Assembly: GCA_004352715.1 (NCBI GenBank)
Contig: SCFE01000062.1
Location: forward strand, 1,775,863-1,839,862
Length of the DNA: 64,000 bases
From: Hofstenia miamia
Taxonomy: Eukaryota; Xenacoelomorpha; Acoela
Direction of reading: 5' to 3'
The notes below the pieces were generated by a model. That model saw nothing but the letters and a program-made list of their open reading frames with translations, had not been told where the DNA came from and made no database searches. The first letter of the stretch is position 1. Each line of letters starts with the position of its first letter. The translations under genes were made by a program, and so were the position numbers. Positions 34,111 to 44,269 of the stretch are shown here, one piece after another.

Positions 34111-35294
34111 CGATTCGTCATTGTCGCTTTCATCTACAACGTTTTCCATCGCAAAATTTATGGACTTCATCCATTTCTTGCTCTCCTACAACCTTTAATT
34201 TCTCCTTAGGGGTAACAGGATTATCGCTTTCGTCGTTTTTCGACTCATTACAGCGTCTTTTCGGTCTGCCATGAAGCCCTCCTGATGCTTCTTCTGTCGA
34301 TCTGCTCGTCATTCAAATAGACAAAAGAAAACTGGCTACATCAAGCAATACCTTGGAAAAAGTTATATTATTGGTCAAAAATACAGCATTTTAAAGAATC
34401 AGAATCCATTTCAAAAATAGCAATTCACCCTACATGGTGTCGCGCACTGTAAATGAAGCGCTTCTTACAGTTTGTGTTGTGATGGCTTCTATAACTTTTT
34501 AAACGCTCTTAACACTAAACAATAAAGACATTTAAAATAGAATCATCACTTGATAGAGAATTAACTCAGTTATCATTTCCATGCTTAATTCATGATGTGG
34601 CACGATCGCCCCTGACTTTGCACACAGCACGCCTAGGCAGGACTTGTGTAGTTTATTTACAGAAAACAAAATATTTGAGACTAGTTGTTGCTGCATTGAA
34701 CTTGAAGAATTTAGCGGTTTCTGTAAAATTCGCATATTCCATTGAAAAAAGCTAATACATTCATATATTTCAAACAGACAAATAATTTTTATCACAAACT
34801 TTCACCATAACAGGGAAGTACACTCAGCAATAGAGATTTCCAAATCCCAGGATTCACAAATATGCTAATAGGGATGAATTAAATTACTTTAGAATGTCTA
34901 AAACGGCTTATGCTTTTAGCATAACTATAAGCAATTGAAGAAAGTTTATAATAAGAGTCAAAGCAAATTTATTGTTGTAAATAAATGACAGTAAAAAAAG
35001 CTACAAACTACAAATACATGTATTTACAAAATAATAATAAAATATATATAGAATAAATGTGTGTGTGTGTGTGTCTATGTGTGTGGTGAGCTCAGTGTAA
35101 AAAACCAGTAAATGTGTTTAGCATGTTTGTCTCCGATTGTATTTTGTCGATGTAAAAGTATAATTTTTAATTTTTTTCTAAATTTTTTGTAATTTTTTTT
35201 CTACTCTAATCTCATTATCTAAATCATTCCAAATATTAGAGGCTGCTCGATGAAAACTAGAACATGAAATACTGCTACAAATAAACTTATGTGA
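34111..35294. repeat. 1184-bp direct duplication, copy 2
   Basis: Second copy of 32926-34109. Here the sequence runs on into the upstream part of a minus-strand LINE, so this copy carries the natural continuation. Includes a (GT)n tract at about 35058-35085. Confidence 0.9.
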
Positions 35295-36540
35295 TCGAGG
35301 ATTTACTTTTAAGTAATTATCAAGAAAAGAAATTGATTGTCGGCCATATTTATACTTAAATAAAATTGAAACTACATGGAATTGTACTTGATATAGCGGG
35401 GATAATATATTATACTTTCGTCTGTATTCACTAACATGATCATGCTTACGTGCAAAATGTAATGTTTTTAATGACCAATTTAAATTTTTTGATAATAAAT
35501 AGCGGCTTTTTGTATTATTATTAATAAATAAAAATGCATGCAATAGCTGAATGTGATAATCTGACCCCACATTTCTGAGGTGGTATAAGTATTTACGCCA
35601 GAAGCCATTTTATGTATCTTTTTTAAAAGATATTTATCGAATTTTAAATCTTTGTCAATATCAATACCTAAATATGTAACATGATCACTTTGTTTTATCG
35701 GAACACTTTTTACAATTAATTCAATTTTGTTTGTTATTTCTTTTACCGCATTGGGGGAAAATATAATGAATTGAGTTTTTTCAATATTAATTTTTAATTG
35801 ATTGGATGTGAAATTCCTAGAAAGATTTTCACTTTGCAAATTTTTTGTGGCCCCAAAGCATCATTATTTGTATTTATGAGACCCGTTTCATCAGCAAATT
35901 GATAAATTTCACTATGGTTTACATGTTTAATAATGTCATTTACATATAATGCAAATAGAACGGGCCCTAGTACTGTGCCTTGAGGTACTCCTCGATCGGT
36001 TGTAATGTAATCAGATTTCATGTTATTCATTAATACACGCTGTTTTCTATTTTTTAAAAACTCCTAATTAATTTAATTGAATTTTGTTGAAATCCATAAT
36101 TTTTAAGTTTAATTGATAAAATTTCAAAATTCATTGAATTAAAAGCTTTGCTTAAGTCTACAAGGGCTATGCAACTGGATTTATTTTGAGATTTATTAGC
36201 GGATATTTTTTCAGTAATTGAAATAATGGCATCACTTGTACTATGCTTAGCGCGAAAACCATATTATTTGGATGATAAACTATTCTCAAATGCAAGATAT
36301 TGATTGATTTGAATGTGCAGTAACCTTTCAAATAGCTTACTAAAAGGATTCGTTATTGAAATTGGCCTATAATTTTTTGCAATAAGGGGATCTCCATTTT
36401 TATATAAAGGTGGTATATCTGACCTTTTCAATATTTCCGGAAATTAGTTTTCAACTATACATTGATTAAATGCAAATGATAAATGGTCACCAAATACATT
36501 AAAAATTTTTTTAATTATAAAGTAAGGTAAATGAGTGGAA
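34948..36540 (-). pseudogene. CR1/L2-like LINE, 5'-truncated, minus strand
   Basis: Blocks in minus-strand order: PYFIIKKIFNVFGDHLSFAF and DPLIAKNYRPISITNPFSKL (fingers), YGFRAKHSTSDAIISITEK, CIALVDLSKAFNSMNFEIL (motif A), DRGVPQGTVLGPVLFALYVN (motif B), IYQFADETGLI (motif C, second Asp changed to Glu), KINIEKTQFIIFSP (thumb), HVTYLGIDIDKDLKFDKYL, and a C-terminal tail with FHRAASNIWNDLDNEIRVEK. Stops and a deletion between motifs B and C break it. The 3' end at about 34948 shares the AATAAGAGTCAAAGCAAATT border with the LINE starting at 36545, so the two belong to one family. Confidence 0.8.
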
Positions 36541-36544
36541 CCTG

Positions 36545-38330
36545 AAGATAATAATAAGAGTCAAAAGCAATTTATTGCAAAAAATCTTTGGTACAAGACT
36601 ATAAACTAAAAACTATTTACAAAATAATAGTAACATATACATATATAATTGCGTGGTGTGTGTTTGTTGGGGATTTGTGTGTGTTTGTACATGATCTATG
36701 ATCATACGAAATTTTCGAAGGAGTGTAGTGTATTATTGTCATTAAGTATGCATTGTCTGTTAAAGAGGAATGTTCGCACTTTTTTTCTAAATTTTTTGTA
36801 GTTAATTTCCATTTTAATTTCATGGTCTAAGTTATTCCAAATTTTAGTTGCTATGTGGTGAAAAATATTTGAATGTTTATCTAAGCATAAAAATTTTTGA
36901 GAACGTTCATTTAACTTAATATATTGTTTTAAAAATGAAAGAGAAGGTGTACCAGATTTACACTTAAATAATATTGATACCATATGCATTTGAATTCTGT
37001 AATAAGGAGCTAATATTTTATATTGAATTCGATAGACGGATGAACTGTCATGTTTTTGCGCAAAGTTAAGTGTTTTAAGAGACCAATTGAAAGTTTTAGA
37101 CAGAAGTATGCGATATTTTGAATTTATGTTTGTAAAGAGAAATGAGCAATATTGAAAATGAGATAAACAAAAAGAATTTNTTAGTCATTAAAAATTGTTC
37201 GAAATTTAAATCATTGTCAATCTTAACATCTAAATAATGTATTGATTCACTTTGCTTTATTTGTACTTGATTTATATTTAGTTCAATGTTTTTTGTGAGA
37301 TATTTAAATGTTTTAGGCGAGAAAATTATAAATTGTGTTTTTTCAATATTTACTTTCAATTGATTATTTGAGAAATACTTTGTTAAATGTTCGATGTCAT
37401 TTTGGAGACTTTTTGTAGCATTAAAGGCATTTACATTAGTACTTATGAGACAGGTATCGTCCGCATATTGATAAATATTAGTGTTTTTTATCTGTTTGAT
37501 TATATCATTTACGTAGAGTGAAAATAGGATTGGGCCAAGAACTGTGCCCTGAGGTACTCCACGGTTAGTTGTAATATATTTTGATTTTGTGCCATTAAGT
37601 ATAACTCGTTGCTGTCGATTTATAAGGAAATTCATTATCAAATTTATAGCGTTGTCATCAAAATTATAATGCATTAATTTGTTTTTCAGTATGTCAAAGT
37701 TCATTGAGTTAAACGCTTTACTCAAATCGAGAAGGGCAACACAACTACATTTATTAGAAGCTAAATTTGATTTTATTTGCTGTGATATTGACAAAATTGC
37801 ATCTTGAGTGCTAAACCCATTACGGAAACCAAATTGTTTTTTCGAAAGAATATTTTCAGATATCAAATATGCATTTATTTGATTATTTAATAATTTTTCA
37901 AATAGTTTACTGAAAGGATGGCCAATGCAAATTGGCCTATAATTTTGTGCGTTTAGAGGATCGCCTTTTTATATATAGGGCTTATGTCTGATTTCTTAAA
38001 TATATCAGGGAATTCATTATCAATAATACACTGGTTAAATGCGAATAGAAGATGTTCACTAAAGATATGAAAATGACGTTTAATAATAAAGATTGGAAGA
38101 TTATAGGATGCAGTTGATTTATTTGTGTCTAAATTTTTTATTATGGTTTCTAGTTCATTTGCATTTACGAGTCTAAAAGAAAAGTATGATTTTGCTGGGA
38201 ATTTATTAATGTTTGTCTTTCTCTTATATTGGGGAAAATTGAAATTGCCAAGTTCCTTAAATGTTGCATTTAGATGGTCTATTATTCTTGTTTTTTGTAA
38301 TTTTGTTATCAATACTTAATTCGTTAATGT
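36545..38330 (-). pseudogene. Reverse transcriptase half of a CR1/L2-like LINE, minus strand
   Basis: The minus frames encode a pre-finger segment (SYFSFRLVNANELETIIKNL, 38312-37953) and a 256-codon RT core (37866-37096). The core has KKQFGFRNGFSTQDAI, LLDLSKAFNSMNFDIL (motif A), RGVPQGTVLGPILFSLYVND (motif B), YQYADDTCLI (motif C, catalytic Asp pair intact) and LKVNIEKTQFIIFSP. A C-terminal piece ends NIFHHIATKIWNNLDHEIK (36989-36702). RT copies the element's RNA at the target nick. A single N at 37180, a frame break near 37900 and the split from the endonuclease frame make this copy inactive as assembled. It lies directly 3' of the endonuclease ORF of the same element. Confidence 0.85.
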
Positions 38331-38543
38331 CAGTTGAAAGTCCTTTACTTTTTCCCAAAAATTTATGAATATATCGCCATTTTTCGTTTGTACTGCTTAG
38401 TTTATCGAAAAACCTTTTCTGTTCTAAGCCAGATTTTTTATTTTTTAATTGTTTAATAATCCTCTTTGATTATTCGTAATTAGCCCAATTAGTTGTTGTC
38501 GGTTCTGTTTGAGCGAGATCAAACAATTTTCTTTTAATACTTA

Positions 38544-39866
38544 CTAGTTCATGTATGTCACTATCGTCGGCATGTGAATAGCAAGCTTGCGCGCATTTAG
38601 TTTTACTTTGCGGTACTTAATTGGTGCTGCTTTATTAACTGCATTGCAAATTTCTTTTGAAATATAATTAATCATGCAAGATCCAGATTTTAATATGTAT
38701 ATATAGTTGAACGATATGTTTTTCAAAAGTGCTTCCATTATTTCGTCTGAATAATTTAGATAATCTCTTGCATAAATTGTTTTAAAATTATTGGCTTTGG
38801 TAGTTATATTACTTATATATGTGCAAAGAGTATGGCCACTGAATGATTCAAACATTAAGGATTTAAAAAATAAGTCTGAATTTGTTAGGAAGTAGTCAAT
38901 TAAGTTGTTTTGTCTTGTTGGACAGTCAGTATTTATACAACGAAAATCATATGTGGCACAAAATTCTCTTAGCGATTTTTTCTCAAGATTATTAAAATAA
39001 TTTATTTTAAAGTCACCAAATATATTTATAGAATAGTAGGGATCACTTATTTCGGAAATTTCATTTGCCTTAAATTTTAGGCAGTCAATATGATAATTTT
39101 TATTTGGATTGTATTTGATATTAATCAGTTCTTTATGACATTTACTTTCAAATGATATAATTTCTATCCAGAGTGATTCAAATATATTGTGGTTTAATTC
39201 ATATTCTAATTTACGCACTGGTTTTAAACATTTTGGAGCCAATATCATGAGTCCGCCACCTCTACCTAATCGGTTTTTTATGAAAATGTCATAATAATGT
39301 CGGTCAGGATTAAACAAATTAGGATCAGTGTCATGTTGTAACCAAGTTTCGGTAATTAAGAATATTGCGTTTTGTCCTATCTTATTTATTAAGCTTAGAA
39401 AGTCATTTCTGTTTGAAATTAGACTTCTAGCATTGAGATATACAAATTTATAGTTATTGCAGTAATTTTTTAGTTTTATTTCTATTTGCGATTCTTCTAA
39501 AATTGGTCCTGGGTTAAGTTTAATATCTCCTGAGAGTAGTAATCTTATGAAATAAAAATATTTATCGAGATTATTAGGAATACACGTACTGAATTTAACT
39601 GTATATGCGTAGTATATGAAAAGAAGAATTGAACATACAATTTTAAGAAAATTGCCGTTTGTTTTCTTATAAATTTTAAAGCAAAACTTGAAGATTTGGT
39701 AGAAAATGAACTTACTGAATTTAAGTGTTGTTATGTAGTAGTGCTTAGTGGTGGTGTGTTGTGAGTTGAGAGGTGATATGTCTGACTGTATATAGTATAT
39801 AGCTACATTTTTTAAACAAAGATATGTTAAAATATACAAAATTAAAAGTAAAAGTACCTGTTTCAT
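38544..39866 (-). CDS. LINE ORF: hydrophobic N-terminus, 2A-like peptide, APE endonuclease
   Basis: This 440-codon frame is the 5' part of the LINE continued at 36545-38330. Residues 1-25 (MKQVLLLLILYILTYL...) and 73-90 (LKIVCSILLFIYYAYTV) are strongly hydrophobic, followed at 109-121 by LLLSGDIKLNPGP, a 2A-like ribosome-skipping motif. The APE-type endonuclease follows: FVYLNARSLISNRND (141-155), LITETWLQHD with Glu173, GRGGGLMILAP (201-211), FGDFKINYF (284-292), LIDYFLTN (322-329) and SGH (343-345). In active APE domains the last motifs are GDFN and SDH, so Asn287Lys and Asp344Gly probably inactivate it. The frame stops before the RT. The start codon is the first Met of the open frame. Confidence 0.8.
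   Translation of the reverse strand: MKQVLLLLILYILTYLCLKNVAIYYIQSDISPLNSQHTTTKHYYITTLKFSKFIFYQIFKFCFKIYKKTNGNFLKIVCSILLFIYYAYTVKFSTCIPNNLDKYFYFIRLLLSGDIKLNPGPILEESQIEIKLKNYCNNYKFVYLNARSLISNRNDFLSLINKIGQNAIFLITETWLQHDTDPNLFNPDRHYYDIFIKNRLGRGGGLMILAPKCLKPVRKLEYELNHNIFESLWIEIISFESKCHKELINIKYNPNKNYHIDCLKFKANEISEISDPYYSINIFGDFKINYFNNLEKKSLREFCATYDFRCINTDCPTRQNNLIDYFLTNSDLFFKSLMFESFSGHTLCTYISNITTKANNFKTIYARDYLNYSDEIMEALLKNISFNYIYILKSGSCMINYISKEICNAVNKAAPIKYRKVKLNARKLAIHMPTIVTYMN
39504..39530 (-). other. 2A-like sequence in LINE N-terminus
   Basis: Encodes GDIKLNPGP (residues 113-121 of the ORF). The 2A consensus is D(V/I)ExNPGP, and here the Glu is Lys. In APE-type LINEs such motifs separate the N-terminal peptide from the endonuclease-RT by ribosome skipping. 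The same nine residues recur in the duplicate ORF at 40744-41433. Confidence 0.7.
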
Positions 39867-39907
39867 TTAGATTGATATGCAGGAGTAGGGGAAGGACACG
39901 ACGAGCG

Positions 39908-40028
39908 GTTACTCCTTGGGAACTGGTGAGTTCCCCGAGCTGAGATACCAACATGAAGCTGTGAGATGCAAGAATAATAATAATAATATTAATAATAATA
40001 ATAATAATAGTAATAATAATACTAGCAA
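39908..40028 (+). mobile_element. 3' terminus of an R2/R4-like LINE with (AAT)n tail
   Basis: GGGAACTGGTGAGTTCCCCG, then AGCTGAGATACCAACATGAA, then GCAAGAATAATAATAATA. The same border occurs at 41475-41595 and, slightly diverged, at 42895-42985, where it directly follows a LINE C-terminal coding stretch. The AAT repeats run 39968-40024. Confidence 0.65.
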
Positions 40029-40035
40029 TAGTAAT

Positions 40036-40110
40036 GGGCCCTAGTGGCCAAGGGGTAAAAGGCTAGACTGGGAACGCGAGGAACCGGGTTCGAGCACGAC
40101 CCCGACCCTA
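40036..40110 (+). promoter_or_regulatory. tRNA-like Pol III promoter boxes (SINE head or LINE 5' end), copy 1
   Basis: TGGCCAAGGGG (40045) fits the A box and GGGTTCGAGCAC (40086) the B box, about 41 bases apart. The ends do not pair as an acceptor stem, so it is not a working tRNA gene. It follows the (AAT)n tail of one LINE and precedes the 5' coding part of another. It could be a SINE head or the natural 5' end of this LINE. Confidence 0.55.
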
Positions 40111-40293
40111 CCTTCAATGACAGTACAACTAAAAGAAAAAGCCCTCAGTCCCCGGCAGGCCCTAAATAGTCAGAGGGTGCGAAAAATCTCCGGTTAACAG
40201 GCAGACTCCACAATCGGGAGTGTGGACTCGAGAAGTGGCAATATAGGATCCACACAGAACAATGGACAACGGCACAAGTAGACTGATGAGCAG

Positions 40294-40631
40294 AACAGGA
40301 TAGCATTGGAGTGTTACAGAAGAATCAGACCAGATGAGAGGGGTTATAGGAAAAGAATGTTGGAACAATGGAAAAAAGAAGAAACAGGATTAGAAGTTAC
40401 AGAGCAGAGGCTTGCAGATCAGGTCAGAAAGTTGAAGCTGGATGACAATAAGGGAAAAAGAAGAGCTGAACAGACGAAGCAAAAAGAAAATGAAGAGGCA
40501 GAGGTAGTAGTGGAAGAAACAGCAGAAACCGTGGATGTAGAAACAGAGACAGCAATCAGGGAAAGGATGAAGAAAGAAATAGAAGACAGAAGTAGGTTGC
40601 CAGTACCAAGAGGCATTAAGAGAAGCAAGCT
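40294..40631 (+). pseudogene. R2/R4-like LINE N-terminal ORF, truncated by contig join, copy 1
   Basis: The frame reads ALECYRRIRPDERGYRKRML, then QWKKEETGLEVTEQRLADQV, then an acidic, charged linker. 'ERGYRKRM...W......VTEQRLADQ' is a signature I know from the N-terminal region of a group of invertebrate LINEs. The frame runs into the single N at 40632. The intact continuation is in copy 2 from 41873. Confidence 0.6.
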
Positions 40632-40632
40632 N

Positions 40633-40750
40633 CAATTTTCTTTTAATACTTACTAGTTCATGTATGTCACTATCGTCGGCATGTGAATAGCAAGCTTGCG
40701 CGCATTTAGTTTTACTTTGCGGTACTTAATTGGTGCTGCTTTATTAACTG
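40633..40750. repeat. 118-bp stray contig piece between two single Ns
   Basis: Identical to 38524-38641 (LINE endonuclease C-terminal region) and inserted between N at 40632 and 40751. Almost certainly an assembly fragment. Confidence 0.85.
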
Positions 40751-40751
40751 N

Positions 40752-41433
40752 TTTCAAATGATATAATTTCTATCCAGAGTGATTCAAATATATTGTGGTT
40801 TAATTCATATTCTAATTTACGCACTGGTTTTAAACATTTTGGAGCCAATATCATGGGTCCGCCACCTCTACCTAATCGGTTTTTTATGAAAATGTCATAA
40901 TAATGTCGGTCAGGATTAAACAAATTAGGATCAGTGTTTTGTCCTATCTTATTTATTAAGCCTAGAAAGTCATTTCTGATTGAAATTAGACTTCTAGCAT
41001 TGAAATATACAAATTTATATTTATTGCAGTAATTTTTTAGTTTTATTTCTATTTGCGATTCTTCTAAAATTGGTCCTGGGTTAAGTTTAATATCTCCTGA
41101 GAGTAGTAATCTTATGAAATAAAAATATTTATCGAGATTATTAGGAATACACGTACTGAATTTAACTGTATATGCGTAGTATATGAAAAGAAGAATTGAA
41201 CATACAATTTTAAGAAAATTGCCGTTTGTTTTCTTATAAATTTTAAAGCAAAACTTGAAGATTTGGTAGAAAATGAACTTACTGAATTTAAGTGTTGTTA
41301 TGTAGTAGTGCTTAGTGGTGGTGTGTTGTGAGTTGAGAGGTGATATGTCTGACTGTATATAGTATATAGCTACATTTTTTAAACAAAGATATGTTAAAAT
41401 ATACAAAATTAAAAGTAAAAGTACCTGTTTCAT
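40752..41433 (-). pseudogene. LINE 2A/APE endonuclease ORF, copy 2 (39-bp deletion)
   Basis: Repeats the N-terminal 230 codons of the ORF at 38544-39866, including the hydrophobic leader and GDIKLNPGP. An in-frame 39-bp deletion removes 13 residues (AIFLITETWLQHD), including the catalytic Glu of the TETW motif. Small differences (for example Leu to Pro in GRGGGxMILAP, Asn to Lys in NYCNxYK) separate it from copy 1. It stops at the single N at 40751. It is most easily read as a second haplotype of the same insertion. Confidence 0.75.
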
Positions 41434-41602
41434 TTAGATTGATATGCAGGAGTAGGGGAAGGACACGACGAGCGGTTACTCCTTGGGAACTGGTGAGTTC
41501 CCCGAGCTGAGATACCAACATGAAGCTGTGAGATGCAAGAATAATAATAATAATATTAATAATAATAATAATAATAGTAATAATAATACTAGCAATAGTA
41601 AT

Positions 41603-41677
41603 GGGCCCTAGTGGCCAAGGGGTAAAAGGCTAGACTGGGAACGCGAGGAACCGGGTTCGAGCACGACCCCGACCCTA
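41603..41677 (+). promoter_or_regulatory. tRNA-like Pol III promoter boxes, copy 2
   Basis: Same A box (41612) and B box (41653) as the copy at 40036, again directly after an (AAT)n tail (41535-41591). Confidence 0.55.
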
Positions 41678-41860
41678 CCTTCAATGACAGTGCAACTAAA
41701 AGAAAAAGCCCTCAGTCCCCGGCAGGCCCTAAATAGTCAGAGGGTGCGAAAAATCTCCGGTTAACAGGCAGACTCCACAATCGGGAGTGTGGACTCGAGA
41801 AGTGGCAATATAGGATCCACACAGAACAATGGACAACGGCACAAGTAGACTGATGAGCAG

Positions 41861-42985
41861 AACAGGATAGCATTGGAGTGTTACAGAAGAATCAGACCAG
41901 ATGAGAGGGGTTATAGGAAAAGAATGTTGGAACAATGGAAAAAAGAAGAAACAGGATTAGAAGTTACAGAGCAGAGGCTTGCAGATCAGGTCAGAAAGTT
42001 GAAGCTGGATGACAATAAGGGAAAAAGAAGAGCTGAACAGACGAAGCAAAAAGAAAATGAAGAGGCAGAGGTAGTAGTGGAAGAAACAGCAGAAACCGTG
42101 GATGTAGAAACAGAGACAGCAATCAGGGAAAGGATGAAGAAAGAAATAGAAGACAGAAGTAGGTTGCCAGTACCAAGAGGCATTAAGAGAAGCAAGCTAG
42201 TAGTAGAGACAGCAAAGGTGTAACAGAGATAAACATGGGAGGTGTTGAAGAATGTAGGCATAAACATGAAGAAGAAAAGACAGAAAACCAGCATGGGAGA
42301 GGAGAATTGAGAATAAAGTGGCAAAGATTAGGCAGCAATTAGGGAAGATCAGGATAAGTAAGGCAGTGCAGGGTAGGTAAGGGGAAGACAATAGAAACTG
42401 CAAGAGATTAGTTGCAGAAGCTGAGAAACTAAGAAAATATAGGGCAAGAGCAAAGCAAGCAAGACACAATATGAAGTTTCAGACCCAAGAAGGAAGATTC
42501 TACAAAGAACTAGATGCAGGAGAAAAGGCTACAGTTAGAGCGGGCGAGGATGCAGTAAGGTTCTGGGAGAATATATGGGGAAGTGAGGGACCAGAGATAG
42601 ACAGTGAGCAGATGCAGAATGGGTTCAGACAAGAAGAAGAACTAATCACAACTGCAAAGCTGAAAGAGGCTCTAAAGAAGATGAAGAATTGGAAGGCGCC
42701 AGGCAGAGATGAGGTACAGGGGTATTGGCTGAAGAAGTTCACAAGGTTGAAGTAGTCCCGGTAGTTGTAGGAGCACTTGGAGCAGTGAGCAAGAAGCATA
42801 AGAGATACTTGGAGGAGCTGGTAGTACCAAAGTGAGGAGGAGTGGTAGCACAGAAGGCAGCACTGTTAGGAACAGCTAGAGTCCTGAGGAAAGCTCTCAG
42901 ACTCCCTGTGAACTGATGAGTTCCCCGAGCTGAGAGGGATACCAGCATGAACCTGTGAGAAAGCAAGAATAATAGTAATAATACC
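41861..42985 (+). pseudogene. R2/R4-like LINE with deleted RT core, plus strand
   Basis: In order: N-terminal ALECYRRIRPDERGYRKRML and EVTEQRLADQVRKL (to a stop at 42223); broken frames with RGELRIKWQRL; FQTQEGRFYKEL, ENIWGSEGP and KKMKNWKAPGRDEVQGYWLK (42471-42755, the pre-RT 'NWKAPGPD.VQG(F/Y)W' signature); then, without any RT palm motifs, VEVVPVVVGALGAVSKKHKR and AQKAALLGTARVLRKAL, the known C-terminal end of this LINE group. The 3' border GATGAGTTCCCCGAGCTGAG and an AAT-rich tail close it at about 42985. The whole catalytic core is missing, joined within AAGGTTGAAGTAG near 42748. Confidence 0.75.
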
Positions 42986-43058
42986 GGTATATTAATATTT
43001 ATGTTGCGCATTTTTACAAAATATATTCAAATGCGCATTTAAAATACATTTGAATTTC

Positions 43059-43800
43059 TCAGTATTCTTCTGTAATAAATTGACTGAACAAGTGTGACTT
43101 TAGACCATTTTTAAAAGATTCGAAATTATGGCGAGATCTAAGATTCCATGGTAATGAATTGAAAATTGTAGGACCAGCAAACAAAAACGATATTTTACTA
43201 TACAAACTTTTAATTCTTGGAATGTTTAGGAAATATAAATAATTAGATCTTTGGTTGTGAAATTCATGATGAACAAAAGAAAGTCGATTACGAATATATC
43301 TCAGAGCCAAATTGTGTATGCTCTTAAAAACCATAATAGCAATTTTGTAAGTAATACGAAATTTAATTGGTAATGAATTGAAAATTGGTAATGAATTGAA
43401 AATTGTAGGACCAGCAAACAAAAACGATATTTTACTATAAAAACTTTTAATTCTTGGAATGTTTAGGAAATATAAATAATTAGATCTTTGGTTGTGAAAT
43501 TCATGATGAACAAAAGAAAGTCGATTACGAATATATCTCAGAGCCAAATTGTGTATGCTCTTAAAAACCATAATAGCAATTTTGTAAGTAATACGAAATT
43601 TAATTGGTAAACAATGTAAAGATATTAAAGTAGGTGTAATCTTTGTTCTTAAACAGAAAATTATACGAGCACAGTCATTTTGGATTAATTGAAGTCTTCC
43701 TATTGCTTTTCTTGGTGTAAAATCATTTATCGAAATAATACGTGCTTGGGCCAACTGTTCTCAAAGTTTATTGGTTCCATTATTTTAAAATTCTGCTCAT
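43059..43800 (-). pseudogene. CR1-like LINE C-terminus with in-frame internal duplication
   Basis: The 231-codon frame from 43754 reads GRLQLIQNDCARIIFCLRTK, ITPTLISLHCLPIKFRITYK, MVFKSIHNLALRYIRNRL and FKNGLKSHLFSQF, the well-known CR1/L2 tail ('LQ.IQN.aARiI......LHWLPI..RI.YKI....FK......YL'). A 79-codon segment (237 bp) is present twice in a row in frame, units beginning near 43134 and 43371, differing at about one base (Phe/Leu at IPRIKS.YSK). The RT part is missing upstream, so this is a 5'-truncated copy. Confidence 0.8.
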
Positions 43801-44269
43801 AGCTCAAATTTGTGGGACATATTAGATATTAAGTGTTAATAGTTTTAGGGAATTCGGTGAGAGCTAAAATTGGACTTTCCAGAATTATGAGAATTGTCTT
43901 AGCGAAAGTTGGATTTCTCTAGTGGATTCTCAAAGTAAAATAACAATTTTTCTGTCACAAAATGTAGTGACTATTTGTAGAAACTACCATCTATTTGATG
44001 ATTTTCAAATTTTTTTGGAATATTGGCTGATATTTTTCTTGAGGTTATTATGCTAATTAATTGATGAATTTGCATAGTTAATGATTTATGAAAATCATCA
44101 CGCCTTTCTTAAGTACAATTATTAGTTTTGATTTTTTAGAGTGATTCAATTGTATTTACCCCAGATTTATCTTAATTGGAGAATACATTATTGAATCTTT
44201 TCCAATGTTATTTAGTTATTTTCAGAAATATATATAATTTGAGAAGTGGATATACATTATACAATACAT
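43801..44269. other. Non-coding stretch
   Basis: Nothing recognisable. Confidence 0.45.

Larger units (their letters stand above)
39146..40631. repeat. 1.49-kb direct duplication, copy 1
   Basis: Corresponds to 40752-42198 with a 39-bp length difference and a few base changes. Ends at a single N (40632). Confidence 0.9.
40752..42198. repeat. 1.45-kb direct duplication, copy 2
   Basis: Second copy of 39146-40631. After 42198 the sequence continues naturally into the rest of the R2/R4-like LINE. Confidence 0.9.

Noticed and set aside
40036-40110. tRNA gene
   Set aside because: A and B boxes fit, but the 5' GGGCCCT has no complementary acceptor strand downstream of the T-arm-like part, so only a tRNA-derived promoter is claimed.
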